Positions 43,280 to 55,256 of a DNA stretch of 64,000 nt are shown in pieces. The translations under genes were made by a program, and so were the position numbers. Within the stretch, counting starts at the first letter, position 1. Each line of letters opens with the position of its first letter. The stretch is taken from the NCBI GenBank assembly GCA_033398695.1, contig CM065805.1:76786762-76850761 (forward strand), in the 5' to 3' direction. The stretch comes from Orobanche coerulescens (lineage: Eukaryota; Streptophyta; Magnoliopsida; Lamiales; Orobanchaceae). The notes below the pieces were generated by a model. It made no database searches. It was not told the origin of the DNA and saw only the letters and a program-made list of their open reading frames with translations.

Positions 43280-43994
43280 CAGGCGAACATGACTAAAATA
43301 CATTAAAATTAAACAAGGGAAAATCATAGTCCCTACCATGATATCCGACACAATATTCCGATAAGAAATTTCAACGACAACGATGGGCCTACATGGCCAA
43401 AAGTAAAAATACAACAACATTCACGAGCATCTGCTCGGGTAATACATAAGGACAATGACTGACAAACTGGAGAACACTCCAACTGACTGACAAACATGAC
43501 CAACTCAGAATAGTATCGCTCGAATGCCTCATCGCCATCATCATGCCCATGTGTCTCAACTCTCTCCTCGCAAGCACCTAAAACATGAAAACATGTTCCG
43601 CCCCCATGGGGTCAGTCATCCAGATAATGAACATCAAATACATGTATGACATGATATGCATCCAAGGCAGAATGAAACGGTACAATGATCATAATAATAC
43701 GAGATGCTCACAAACCAAGGTAAGAACCGATCATTCGTGAAACCCTATGCCCACGGCATACTATTAATACCTGTACGACAGGTTAGAACAGAAGTGCCCA
43801 ATGGCGAATCATAATCACGGAATACCACAATGAATTACACGATATGAACCAAATTAAATATGAATCACAATGCCCGAAGGCTCCAATGAAATTATCAAGA
43901 CATCATAAAGACCTGAAAGTCACTCAGCCAAAGCTGTCAATCAACATAAACACTGAAACCGGAACAGCCCGAAGCTGTAGTTAATGAGGCTAAT

Positions 43995-44409
43995 AAGATC
44001 ATAACCACGATCGTGACCTACTGAGCTGTAGGTGTTGGGAAGCCAACCGCGAAGGTTCAAGCCCCAAGCTTACCCATAAGATCATAAACACGACCGTGAC
44101 CTACTGAGTTGTAGGTGTTGGGAAGCCAACCGCGAAGTTTCAAGCCCCAAACTTACCCATAAGATCATAAACACGATCGTGACCTACTGAGTTGTAGGTG
44201 TTGGGAAGCCAACCGTGAAGGTTCAAGCCCCAAGCTTACCCATAAGATCATAAACACGACCGTGACCTACTGATTTGTAGGTGTTGGGAAGCCAACCGTG
44301 AAGGTTCAAGCCCAAACTTACCCATAAGATCATAAACACGACCGTGACCTACTGAGTTGTAGGTGTTGGGAAGTCAACCGCGAAGGTTCAAGCGCCAAAC
44401 TTACCCATA
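43995..44409. repeat. 83-bp tandem repeat, five copies (left LTR)
   Basis: Units begin AAGATCATAA at 43995, 44078, 44161, 44244 and 44326. Each contains GTGACCTACTGAGTTGTAGG, which holds the inverted pair CCTAC/GTAGG. Confidence 0.93.
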
Positions 44410-44572
44410 ATGAGCACTAGCCGAGACTAGCCTCCAAAATATAATTAATCACAAATGGCAACGATCCAAAGATCACCGAATTCACGAGAATGATAGTGTG
44501 CTGCCTTGAGTCGGCCAACACGATAATGATTACTCATGGATGGGCACCGTCCTCGGTGGTCCCAATTCAATA

Positions 44573-45020
44573 CCTCGATTGCCTTAGAATGGCCAACCGA
44601 TAACAATGATGCAGCGGATGATCAAATACCTCGATTGCCTTAAAATGGCCAATCGATAACAATGATACAACGAATGATTGAGCACCTCGATTGACTTAGA
44701 ACGGCTAATCGATAACAATGATACAATGAATGATTGAGCACCTCGATTGCCTTAGAACAGCTAATCGATGACAATGATACAATGAATGACTGAGCACCTC
44801 GATTGCCTTAGAACGGATAATCGGTGACAATGATATAATGAATGATTGATCACCTCGATTGCCTTAGAACGGCTAATCGATGACAATGATACAATGAATG
44901 ATTGAGTACCTCGATTGCCTTAGAACGGCTAATCGATGACAATGAGACAATGAATGATTGAACTCCTCGATTGCCTTAGAACGGCCAATCGATAACAATG
45001 ATACAATGAATGCCTCAGCA
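44573..45020. repeat. 56-bp tandem repeat, eight copies (left LTR)
   Basis: Units begin CCTCGATTGCCTTAGAA at 44573 and then every 56 bp to 44965. The right LTR has seven. Confidence 0.93.
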
Positions 45021-45938
45021 CCTTTAATCGGCTACTGACGACGAAGATGAGAACGAATAAGACAATGCCTTCAATCGGCCAATACAACATGAATGACAGG
45101 ACGCCAACATTAATAACAATGATTACAACAACGTCTTAGATCGACATCAATATTAACAACAACAACCGATACATCGATACCGCGAACTGGTGATCGATAA
45201 TAACATTAACAACGAATATCTCGATGCCTTACCGGCCATTAATGAATGATAATAAACATTTGGCATAATTGCCGAAGAGTATCGTATCGAACGATCCCCT
45301 AATATCAATGAACTTATGAAGAGACTAAGTCTCGGAATGATACAACACATTCATACACATATATGATAACATTAATCTCATTGACTAGTACAAGCATAAA
45401 ACTTGCCTCAACCGAAGGCGATGAAATCCTTCCACGAACAACGAACGGCGTCCTCCGATAAACACAATTACTCGAACAACCTTGAATGAAATACAATTCA
45501 TTCAATAACACAATATCACTCGAAATCAACATATCGCCCGAAAAAAACTCTTTGAGACATTTAATCGAACACTAAATGTTCAAAGTTCCTCAAGAAACTA
45601 AGAATCATCAATCGGGTTGAACGAATCGAAGATATGGATAGACAATCCATAGAACACGATTAATAATGTTTACTAACATCGACCGATTCATCAAATTCGG
45701 ATGGACAATGAAAATCAAGAAGAAATCTCGAAAAATCAAATTTTAGGAGATTTCAAGATATTACCTCAATACGATGGAGAACAATGATTAGATGTTGATA
45801 TGATCACCTAGAACCTCCTCAAAACATGATTGGATGGAGTAGAATAGATCATAACCCCAAACCCTAGTCGGATCGCCCGACTACCGCGAGAAGAAGGAGA
45901 GAAAGTGAGAAATGAGGTGAAAACTTGTCTGATCCCCC

Positions 45939-45945
45939 TTATATA
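45939..45945 (-). promoter_or_regulatory. TATA box, element C left LTR
   Basis: The minus strand reads TATATAAGGGGG, just downstream (minus sense) of the CACGA-repeat promoter region. Confidence 0.6.
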
Positions 45946-46484
45946 CTCCAGTGACGCACGACCAAAATGCACGACCAAATGTCCGTGTGTTTGGTCGTGC
46001 GCCAGGCCACTGCCCGACCACTGATCTCACGCACGAGCAGCACGCATGAGCACCTGCTCGTGTGTCTCGCTCGTGTGTCCCTGATGGTCGCCAAAGTGCA
46101 CTGCCCAGTTCTGATGCCACGCGTGTCATGCTCGTGCGTCCCTGTTGAGTGCCAAAATTACAAGGAAACACAAAATGCCAGGACACGCATGCCTACACAC
46201 GATCTGCACGACTTACACGATAATAAGTCACGTCCAATCTGTGAAACAATCATGGAACTCCCAACACAAAGCGGCCAATCATGATGATGATGATGGAAAT
46301 ATTCTCGTATCGATTCACGAACAGAGATCAGTGATGAATAAAAACTGATACACGACTCCAAGATAAGCCGAAAGATGAACATGAAATGAATGAATACGAA
46401 TGACGAATGATTATTACTGAGTGAAAAAAATTCTTAGTGGCAATTACTGAATGATAATTAATGAATTCACAACTGGGTATTACA

Positions 46485-46497
46485 TACCCCCCCTTAA
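46485..46497 (-). other. Element C polypurine tract
   Basis: The minus strand reads TTAAGGGGGGGTA before the LTR start TGTAATACCC, as in element 1. Confidence 0.85.
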
Positions 46498-47307
46498 AAA
46501 GAGTTTCGTCCTCGAAACTAAGGGTAAACAACTCGGGACATGAGCTATCCATCAAGATCTGAAAACAACATCTCGAGGAATGCTCCTCAATGCGAAAAGC
46601 TTCGCCTGCACAATTGGGCCAACCCCCCATAAGCACTGACTCACGCCTCAAAAGAAAAGCGACAACGCACATATAGTCCTCGGGACCATATCAATCGCAC
46701 GCCCAAGTCCTCATGACTTGACATCTCGAATCACAATGAACAATTACCCAGATCATCACAAAATCTCGGGTACAGCACAAAAAGAATGCATCAAATGACC
46801 CAAATCTCAAGATTCTCAAGTACGATCATTATAAAATAGATCAAAAGTAAATGATCCACAACCACGATACATTAATACGGATTAAGTTACACATTAATCC
46901 TAAAACAGAGAAAGAAAAATACAAAAATTAAGGCTACATATAAAATGTACCCAACAGCGATATCCTCCAGATAATCGATCTCCTGGAACTCATCGATTCA
47001 AGGAAGACCCAAATCTGAACTCACTGTTCAATATAATCCCGGAAGGTCATAAGGACAAGAATGACCACAATGAATGATAATGAATCGAAATCCAACAAGG
47101 ATCAAGAATGACTCACCGGAGTGGAATGATAACGTAATGAGTGATAACTCAAATAAAATGATTGGAACCATTGTTCCCCATGAAGTGAATGATTAGTTTG
47201 ATAATTATAAGCCTCAACGTGATAGATATATGATGAATGAATTATATGAATGAATGAACGACAATGAAATGAATGATTATCCTATTACCGAGCAAGAATT
47301 AACATGC
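46498..47307 (-). other. Element C internal filler with a pol remnant
   Basis: Next to the polypurine tract a short stretch still reads P-E-L-F-T on the minus strand (about 46520-46545), the end of Tekay-type pol. The rest is AT-rich with no match that I recognise and no long frame. It marks where about 4 kb of pol has been lost or replaced. Confidence 0.65.
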
Positions 47308-48555
47308 TCAAAACTGGAGATGAATGTCCTTACCTTGGGCTCTCGAAGCCTGATAGGACCCCTTGAATGAAGCACGAGCTGGAGTAACAAAGTCCCTCGA
47401 GGCCCTTGAGCTCTCTCGAGATCTACCGGCACTAGAACTCCTGCAGTATTTCTGAAGGTGTCCATGCCGCCCACACAGAAAACAAATAACGGCCTGCAAC
47501 GAGCACCGGGTGCTGCGATGTCCTATTACATCACAGTTAAAGCAAACAATGGTCGAACTCGTGGACTTTGAAGAGGATGCTCCCTCAGCACGAAGACGAC
47601 TAGAAAATGACCTCTTGGACGTCGGAGCCCGATGTCCCTCTGAACGAGCCGGCATTCTAGTCCTCTCACCCGAAGAAACTGAAGGATGCTTCTGAGTAAG
47701 CTCCTTGATCAAAAGCTCTGCTCCAAGAGCCTTACCGATGAACTCACTAAGTGAATTACAATTGTGATTGAACAACTGCATCCTCAACTGCGGATTTAGT
47801 CTCTTGCTAAGATATTTGATCTTATCTGCCTCAGTACGGATAACTGACGAAGCAAACTGAAGTAGTCCCTGAAACTTCTCAGCAATGACAATAACACCCT
47901 CGTCCCCGATGGATTTGGGGTTCAAAACCTCTGACAACTTGGCCTCACGAAGTGGATCCGGATAATACCTTTCTAACATGAGAGTCTTGAACTCATTCCA
48001 ACCACAATCGCGATCGGCGGGTTTCACAGAAAGCCACCACGAATAAGCACGTTTACTCAAGTAATAAGCCGCTACTACCACTTTACTCTCTTCCGGACAC
48101 TGAACCATGTCGAAGAGTTTATCAAAATGCTCAAGCCAATGAACAATATTGGCTAGTTCCGACGAACCCTCAAAAGTAGGCGGCCTCTGACAAGAGATAT
48201 CGCCAACAATCTGATTCACTCCTCCAGTCTGTCCATGAAATGGCACCTGGAATCCCTGTTGCGGTGGACCACGAACCATCGAGGTCTGCATGGTCTCCAC
48301 CATTCGCGTCATCTGAGTCATCTGGGCTATCATGCCCTGCATAAATATGAATGGGTCAACCCGAATACCTTCCGAGTGAGATGCCTCTCGGGTACGACTC
48401 CCTGACAGTGAATGATTATCTGACAGTTAATGAGTAGCATAGCTAACTGATGAACACATATTATCTCTCGTATTCGCGCGGGCATTCACACGAGGTCCCG
48501 AGTTTCGGCCCGCACCGCGGTCTCTTCCCCTGCGTCCTCTGATAGCTCTATCCAT
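47308..48555 (-). pseudogene. Element C gag with two zinc knuckles
   Basis: ATG at 48555 (M-D-R-A-I-R-G-R-R-G-R-D). A TAA at 48427-48429 interrupts the N-terminal region where element 1 has Ser. The 344-codon rest is open: M-Q-G-M-I-A-Q-M-T-Q-M, R-P-P-T-F-E-G-S-S-E, H-W-L-E-H-F-D-K-L-F, then knuckles C-F-N-C-x4-H-x4-C and C-F-L-C-x4-H-x4-C, both complete. It ends at 47308 just where protease would begin. Gag binds and packages element RNA; two intact knuckles contrast with the decayed ones in A and element 1. Confidence 0.92.
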
Positions 48556-49372
48556 ACTGAAGCAGGAAAGCCACATGATAATTATAGATCCCGCATGAAT
48601 ATCGCATTATGATCACGAGACGGAATGATAACAATAAACATACACACTCTAACACAATGAATACATCAATAATGCAATAAAATGATCATCGACATGACGG
48701 CAGAATATGATAAGATCGCATGAAAGATCAAGTGAGGTGACATGATTATCCGATTAAATTCCTGAATTAATTACCTTGAACAAGTTAACAAGGTTGAAAA
48801 TTCGATCCATAAGATCAACAACTGAACCGTGAGATGGACTGGATGATTAATGAATTAACTGTACAATGAGATTGACTGAGTGATGAATGAATTAACTGAG
48901 TGATGAGATTGACTGAGTGATGGATGAATTAACTGAACGATGAGATTAACTGAGTGATGAATGAATTAACATGATCGACAAGATCAAAATGATGATTGAG
49001 GATTGTTAACTGATGAATGAGTTGATCCTTAACGCTTACACAGGTCACACGTGCTCCAAAAAAATTAGTCATGCACATCAATCGTAACAATAATATCACA
49101 TATAGGTTTCAACAAAGCATGAATAATTAATGACATGATGAATGTATGAACATAAAGAGAATCGAGACCTTACACAGGTCATACGAAGCTTTGAGGTCTC
49201 GCGATACTAGTCTTCACTGACGACGACTTGATGAATGAATGACTCGTGCAGTCATACTAATATTACGACTCACAAAACCCGACTGTACAGATTGTCATAA
49301 CCTGACAGTCCCACTACTACCGCATCGGTAGAGCCACACAACTCACATATGAGGGTATCTCACAACCCAAAA
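48556..49372 (-). other. Element C untranslated leader
   Basis: It has GAATTAACTGAGTGATGA-like repeats (48850-48970) and two copies of the shared leader block: 49039-49053 (minus CACGTGTGACCTGTG) and a weaker one at 49173-49186. No gene. Confidence 0.7.
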
Positions 49373-49384
49373 TCTCTGATACCA
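49373..49384 (-). other. Element C primer-binding site
   Basis: The minus strand reads TGGTATCAGAGA, 5 nt from the LTR, as in element A. Confidence 0.9.
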
Positions 49385-49427
49385 TCTTCTGTAACACCCC
49401 CAAATCCCATTGGGTTATTACAGTGCC

Positions 49428-49452
49428 GTGGACCCCACACCCAGAGATCCAC
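49428..49452 (-). other. Conserved hairpin, element C right LTR
   Basis: On the minus strand GTGGATCTC and GGGGTCCAC pair fully, counting two wobbles, around TGGGTGT. Confidence 0.65.
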
Positions 49453-50170
49453 CAGGCGAACATGACTAAAATACATTAAAATTAAACAACAAGGGAAAAT
49501 CATAGTCCCTACCATGATATCCGACACAATATTCCGATAAGGAATTTCAACGACAACGATGGGCCTACATGGTCAAAAGTAAAAATACAACAATATCCAC
49601 AAGCATCTGCTCGGGTAATACATAAGGACAATGACTGACAAACTGGAGAACACTCCAACTGACTGACAAACATGAACAACTTGGAATAGTATCGCTCGAA
49701 TGCCTCGTCGCCATCATCATGCCCCTGTGTCTCAACTCTCTCCTCGCAAGCACCTAAAACATGAAAACATGTTCCGCCCCCACAGGGTCATTCATCCAGA
49801 TAATAAACATCAAATACATGTATGACATGATATGCATCCAAGGCAGAATGAAACGGTACAATGATAATAATAATACGAGATGCTCACAAACCAAGGTAAG
49901 AACCGAGCATTCGTGAAACACTATGCCCACGGCATACTATTAATACATGTACGATAGGTTAGAACAGAAGTGCCCAACGGCGAATCATAATCACGGAATA
50001 CCACAATGAATTACACGACATGAACCAAATTAAATATGAATCACAATGCCCAAAGGCTCCAATGAAATTATCAAGACATCATAAAGACCTGAAAGTCACC
50101 CAGCCAAAGCTGTCAATCAACATAAACACTAAAACCGGAACAGCCCGAAGCTGTAGTTAATGAGGCTAAT

Positions 50171-50588
50171 AAGATCATAACCACGACTGTGACCTACTGA
50201 GTTGTAGGTGTTGGGAAGCCAACCGCGAAGGTTCAAGCCCCAAGCTTACCCCTAAGATCATAAACACGACCGTGACATACTGAGTTGTAGGTGTTGGGAA
50301 GCCAACCGCGAAGGTTCAAGCCCCAAACTTATCCATAAGATCATAAACACGACAGTGACCTACTGAGTTGTAGGTGTTGGGAAGCCAACCGCGAAGGTTC
50401 AAGCCCCAAGCTTACCCCTTAGATCATAAACACGACCGTGACCTACTGAGTTGTAGGTGTTGGGAAACCAACCGCAAAGGTTCAAGCCCCAAACTTACCC
50501 ATAAGATCATAAACACGACCGTGACCTACTGCGTTGTAGGTGTTGGGAAGCCAACCGCGAAGGTTCAAGCCCCAAACTTACCCATAAT
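50171..50588. repeat. 83-bp tandem repeat, five copies (right LTR)
   Basis: Units at 50171, 50254, 50337, 50420 and 50503, matching the left LTR array. Creates the false open frame at 50374-50607. Confidence 0.93.
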
Positions 50589-50749
50589 GAGCACTAGCCG
50601 AGACTAGCCTCCAAAATATAATTAATCACAAACGGCAACGATCCGAAGATCACCGAATTCACGAGAATGATAGTGTGCTGCCTTGAGTCGGCCAACATGA
50701 TAATGATGACTCACGGATGGGCACCGTCCTCAGTGGTCCCAATTCAATA

Positions 50750-51141
50750 CCTCGATTGCCTTAGAATGGCCAACCGATAACAATGATGCAGCGGATGATC
50801 CAATACCTCGATTGCCTTAAAATGGCCAATCGATAACAATGATACAATGAATGATTGAGCACCTAAATTGCCTTAGAACGGCTAATCGATAACAATGATA
50901 CAATGAATGATTGAGCACCTCGATTGCCTTAGAATGGCTAATCGATGACAATGATACAATGAATGATTGAGCACCTCGATTGCCTTAGAACGGCTAATCA
51001 ATGACAATGATATAATGAATGATTGAGCACCTCGATTGCCTTAGAACGGCTAATCGATTACAATGATACAATGAATGATTGAACTCCTCGATTGCCTTAG
51101 AACGGCCAATCGATTACAATGATACAATGAATGCCTCGGCA
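50750..51141. repeat. 56-bp tandem repeat, seven copies (right LTR)
   Basis: Units at 50750, 50806, 50862, 50918, 50974, 51030 and 51086. Confidence 0.93.
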
Positions 51142-52051
51142 CCTTTAATCGGCTACCGACGACGAAGATGAGAACGAATACGACAATGCCTTCAATTGGC
51201 CAATACAACATGAATGATAGGATGCCAACATTAATAACAATGATTACAACGTCTTAGATCAACATCAATATTAACAACAACCGATACATCGATACCGCGA
51301 ACCGGTGATCGATAATAACATTAACAACAAATATCTCGATGCCTTACCGGCCATTAATGAATGATAATAAACATTTGGCATAATTGCCGAAGAGTATCGT
51401 ATCGAACGATCCCCTAATATCAATGAACTTATGAAGAGACTAAGTCTCGGAATGATACAATACATTCATACACATATATGATAACATTAATCTCATTGAC
51501 TAGTACAAGCATAAAACTTGCCTCAACCGAAGGCGATGAAATCCTTCCACGAACAACGAATGGAGTCCTCCTATAAACACAAGTACTTGAACAACCTTTA
51601 ATGAAATACAATTCATTCAATAACACAATATCAATCGAAATCAACATATCGACCGAAAGAAACTCTTTGAGACATTTAATCGAACACTAAATGTTTAAAG
51701 TTCCTCAAGAACCTAAGAATCATCAATTGGGTTGAACGAATCGAAGATATGGATATACAATCCATATAACGATTAATAATGTTTACTAACATCGACCGAT
51801 TCATCAAATTCGGATGGACAATGAAAATCAAGAAGAAATCTCGAAAAATCAAATTTTAGGAGATTTCAAGAAATTACCTCAATCCGACGAAGAACAATGA
51901 TTAGATGTTGATATGATCACCTAGAACCTCCTCAAAACATGATTGGATGGAGTAGAATCGATCATAACCCCAAACCCTAGTCAGATCGCCCGACTACCGC
52001 GAGAAGAAGGAGAGAAAGTGAGAAATGAGGTGAAAACCCGTCTGATCCCCC

Positions 52052-52058
52052 TTATATA
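52052..52058 (-). promoter_or_regulatory. TATA box, element C right LTR
   Basis: The minus strand reads TATATAA. Upstream (52069-52270) lie repeats CGCACGACCA / TGGTCGTGCG and GCACGAGCA / CTCGTGTGTC, a palindrome-rich promoter of different sequence from that in A, B and element 1. Confidence 0.6.
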
Positions 52059-52626
52059 CTCCAGTGACGCACGACCAAAACGCACGACCAAATGTCCGTG
52101 TGTTTGGTCGTGCGCCAGGCCACTGCCCGGCCACTGATCTCATGCACGAGCAGCACGCACGAGCACCTACTCGTGTGTCTCGCTCGTGTGTCCCTGATGG
52201 CCGCCAAAGTGCACTGCCCAGTTCTGATGCCACGCACGAGCAGCACGCACGAGCAGTTGCTCGTGTGTCATGCTCATGCGTCCCTGTTGAGTGCCAAAAC
52301 GACAAGGAAACACAAAATTCCAGGACACGCATGCCTACACACGACCTGCATGACTTACACGATAATAAGTCACGTTTAATCAGTGAAACAATCATGGAAC
52401 TCCCAACACAAAGCAGCCAATCATGATGATGATGATGGAAATATTCTCGTATCGATCCCCGAACAGAGATGAGTGATGAATAAAAACTGATACACGACTC
52501 CACGATAAGGCGAAATATGAACATGAAATGAATGAATACGAATGACGAATGATTATTACAGAGTGAAAAAAATTCTGAGTGGCAATTACTGAATGATAAT
52601 TAATGAATTCACAACCGGGTATTACA

Positions 52627-52631
52627 TGAAC
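52627..52631. repeat. Element C target duplication, right (TGAAC)
   Basis: Identical to 43212-43216. Confidence 0.93.
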
Positions 52632-53637
52632 TTCTTTATCCAAAAAGCTTCTTTAGCAGCCTCCGTGGCTGCCTGATATTCAGCTTGACATGTAGAGATA
52701 GCAGTCGAACTTTGCTTGGCACTTCTCCAAGAAATTGCCCCACCATTCAGAGTAAATATATACCTTGATGTGGATATCTGAGCATCCAAGTTCCCCAAAA
52801 AATCTGAGTATGTATAACCCATCACTCTAAGTTCTCCACCGCCGTATGTAAGGACCAAATATTTAGTCCCCTTAGGTACTTAAGAATGTTCTTTACAACA
52901 GTCCAATATTCCTGCCCTAGATTTGACTGAAACCGGCTTACTACGCTCACAGCATAGGCAATATCGGGTCCAGTTCAAATCATTGCATACATAAGGCTAC
53001 CTACTGCCGAAGCATAGGGTACCTTGCTCATTTCCTTTCTATCTTCCTCACTTTGAAGACACATCTCTAAGGAAAGTTTTGCACCATGTTGCATAGGTAG
53101 AAACCCTCTTTTGGAATCTTCCATCCTAAATCGCTTCAGGATCTTTTCTATGTAGAGGGATTGGGAAAGACCTAACATTCTTTTCGCTCTATCCCGGTAG
53201 ATACGAATACCTAGAATATAGGTAGCTTCTCCCAAGTCTTTCATTGAGAACTCTTTAGAAAGCCAAGCTTTCACAGAACTGAGCATTCGTACGTCGTTTT
53301 CTATAAGTAGAATGTTATATACATATAGTATTAAGAACGCAATTTCGCTCCCACTAACCTTCTTGTAAATACAGGGCTCCTCTTTATTTTGGACAAAATC
53401 AAACTCTTTGACTGTCTTGCTAAAACGAAGATTCCAACTCCGCGATACTTGCTTCAGTCCATAAATGGCATGATGAAGTTTGCATACTTTATGAATATTG
53501 GTTTGAGATATGAATCCCTTAGGCTGTTCCATGTAAATCTCCTCCTCGAGGAATCCATTTAGGAATGCCGTTTTCACATCCATTTGCCATATTTCTTTAG
53601 GAATAACCCTTTGCCACAAGCCTGGCCTGTAGGTCAC
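52632..53637 (-). pseudogene. Copia B reverse transcriptase and RNase H start
   Basis: From about 53600: W-Q-M-D-V-K-T-A-F-L-N-G, Y-G-L-K-Q-V-S-R-S-W, then the RT active box, which reads Y-V-Y-N instead of Y-V-D-D (53314-53325). K-D-L-G-E-A-T-Y-I-L-G-I-R-I and V-G-S-L-M-Y-A-M-I follow, with a stop or shift near 52860-52975. RNase H starts G-Y-T-Y-S-D-F with Tyr (52808-52810) for the first catalytic Asp, then G-G-A-I-S-W-R-S-A-K-Q and I-S-T-C-Q-A-E-Y. The N-terminal side of RT, integrase and gag are not here; the next element abuts. Confidence 0.9.
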
Positions 53638-55048
53638 AAGTCGTCCAGGAATAAGTCTAGAGGGGGGGTGAATAGACTTATTGAAACTCTTAAACTCTTT
53701 TTCTCAAAGAGTGAGTTTCTTCAGCTGATAGATAAACAAATGACTTAGAGTCGTTTGTTCTTAATACGTGCGGAAGTCAGCTGATGACGAATACAAAACA
53801 ACTAATGAAACACTTAATAATGAATGCAGCAGTTAAAGTATGATGCTATAAAACAGTAAAATACACAGGCAATTATAGTGGTCTCAGAGGTGGGGTAATC
53901 CTCTACTAATCCACTTTTCTCTAAACCAGTTGGAGATGAATTCACTATAATTTTCAACCAGTGATAAATATTACAGTGATTCAACCACACTACAACAGCT
54001 TCCAACCAGTGGAAATCCGTGCCATGGTAACACACTTGACTGCCTTGCACCTCTTGATCCTCGATCCTTGGATGCCTTTACAGTCTCGAACTTCAACCAG
54101 TGAAGTACCCCGAACTCAGGATTTAAGACACGAGTTTTTGTCTTCTCCAACTAAGAGCTTCTTCAAGTATGAACTTTTGAGAACCGCTCTTTTCACGATG
54201 CTGTATTTCGCTTTTAGATTGCTTGAATGCTTTGATCGCTTGAAAGTATGTCCGCACCGTTTTTAATTGTTGTGTGTGCTCAGCTTCAATTCTTTGGATA
54301 TATATAGGTCACGATATCTGAGCTTTTCCTTCATAGCCATTGCAAATCTTTTCAACAAATCCGTCCGTTGGAGAGGTAGACTTCATTGTTTTCTTTCTGA
54401 ACGTTGCAAGGCTGGATTCCCATAATTTAATCCATTTTTCGACCGTTGTGAAGATTTTTGCATGTGAGGCGCCGAATCTTTTGAATATAATACGATTAAA
54501 GTCTTCAAGGTGGGTCTGGATGATTTATTTAACTCATATCCTTTGCGGGAATCTCTCCAATTTGTCTCTTCACGTTGCATGTGACTTTCCGTAATACTTG
54601 ACTTTTCAACGCATGCTGACGTCGACTTGGAGTACTTGGCTGATCTCGAGTAGGCTGATGTGAAGTTAACTTCTCTGCAGTCTGGACCTCTCTGATGGTG
54701 ACTGTTTGGGACTCGCCTGATCAGATGACCTGTCTGAGGTTACTTGACTGCAGTCTGGTCACACATCTCTGATAATTTTTGTTGACCAAATCTTCTCTGA
54801 CTTAACTCGGTTGTACCTCTCTGATGAACTTAGCTGTTCTTTTTGTACTTAGCCGATTTTTAGCCTAACTTATTTTGTCCTATAGAAGATACTCATTTGG
54901 TTCTTCTTTACATTTTGCCAAGTTTTTACACTTAACATAATTTGGCCTATGGAAGATACTCATTTGGTTCTTCCTTACATTTTTGCCAAGTAATAAACAT
55001 TTGAATTATATTAATGACATCATCAAAATCTAACAAGTATTCCTAACA
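53638..55048 (-). repeat. Sirevirus 3' LTR, about 1.4 kb
   Basis: On the minus strand the LTR starts TGTTAGGAATACTTG at 55048, directly after the polypurine tract. The far end is near 53638, where copia B coding sequence stops, and is uncertain by tens of bases. TATATATAGG at 54298-54307 could hold promoter sequence. The open frames at 53961-54594 are chance. Confidence 0.75.
54866..54990. repeat. Two-copy direct repeat, about 67 bp, in the Sirevirus LTR
   Basis: GAAGATACTCATTTGGTTCTT recurs after about 67 bp, with TTTGCCAAGT following in both copies. Confidence 0.85.
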
Positions 55049-55062
55049 AATTCCCCCTATTT
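55049..55062 (-). other. Sirevirus polypurine tract
   Basis: The minus strand reads AATAGGGGGAATT directly before the LTR start; preceded by ATCATCAAA. Confidence 0.8.
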
Positions 55063-55256
55063 TGATGATGGCGAAACTTAAGCAAACATTCAAATGAACA
55101 AGTCTGCATATGAGTGCAAGACACAAACTAAAATCAGTCTAATTTTTGAGACAACTGGAAATTGTCATTCAAAAGACTGTTATAAAATTTTCTGAAATGA
55201 TTACACATACATGTCTTAAATTTACAAGAAAATTTTACATGTACAAAGAATGAAAG

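Larger units (their letters stand above)
43217..46484 (-). repeat. Element C 3' LTR
   Basis: Plus strand TGTAACACCCCC to GGGTATTACA. Holds two tandem arrays, a TATA box (45939-45945) and a promoter region with CACGA-type inverted repeats (45955-46140). No genes. Confidence 0.93.
43217..52626 (-). mobile_element. Element C: gag-only Gypsy with 3.2-kb LTRs
   Basis: LTRs at 43217-46484 (3268 bp) and 49390-52626 (3237 bp), polypurine tract at 46485-46497 and primer site at 49373-49384, all on the minus strand. The 2.9-kb interior has a leader, a gag with two zinc knuckles, an unrecognised stretch and a few terminal pol codons. Protease, RT, RNase H and nearly all of the integrase are absent, so it would have needed another element's enzymes. 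Exact TGAAC duplications. Confidence 0.94.
49390..52626 (-). repeat. Element C 5' LTR
   Basis: Matches 43217-46484, with seven instead of eight 56-bp units and about 30 extra bases in the promoter repeats near 52230. No genes. Confidence 0.93.

Noticed and set aside
51994..52524. 176-codon minus frame near the element C promoter
   Set aside because: It spans the TATA box and CACGA repeats; Cys/Arg-rich by composition and changed by indels in the other LTR.
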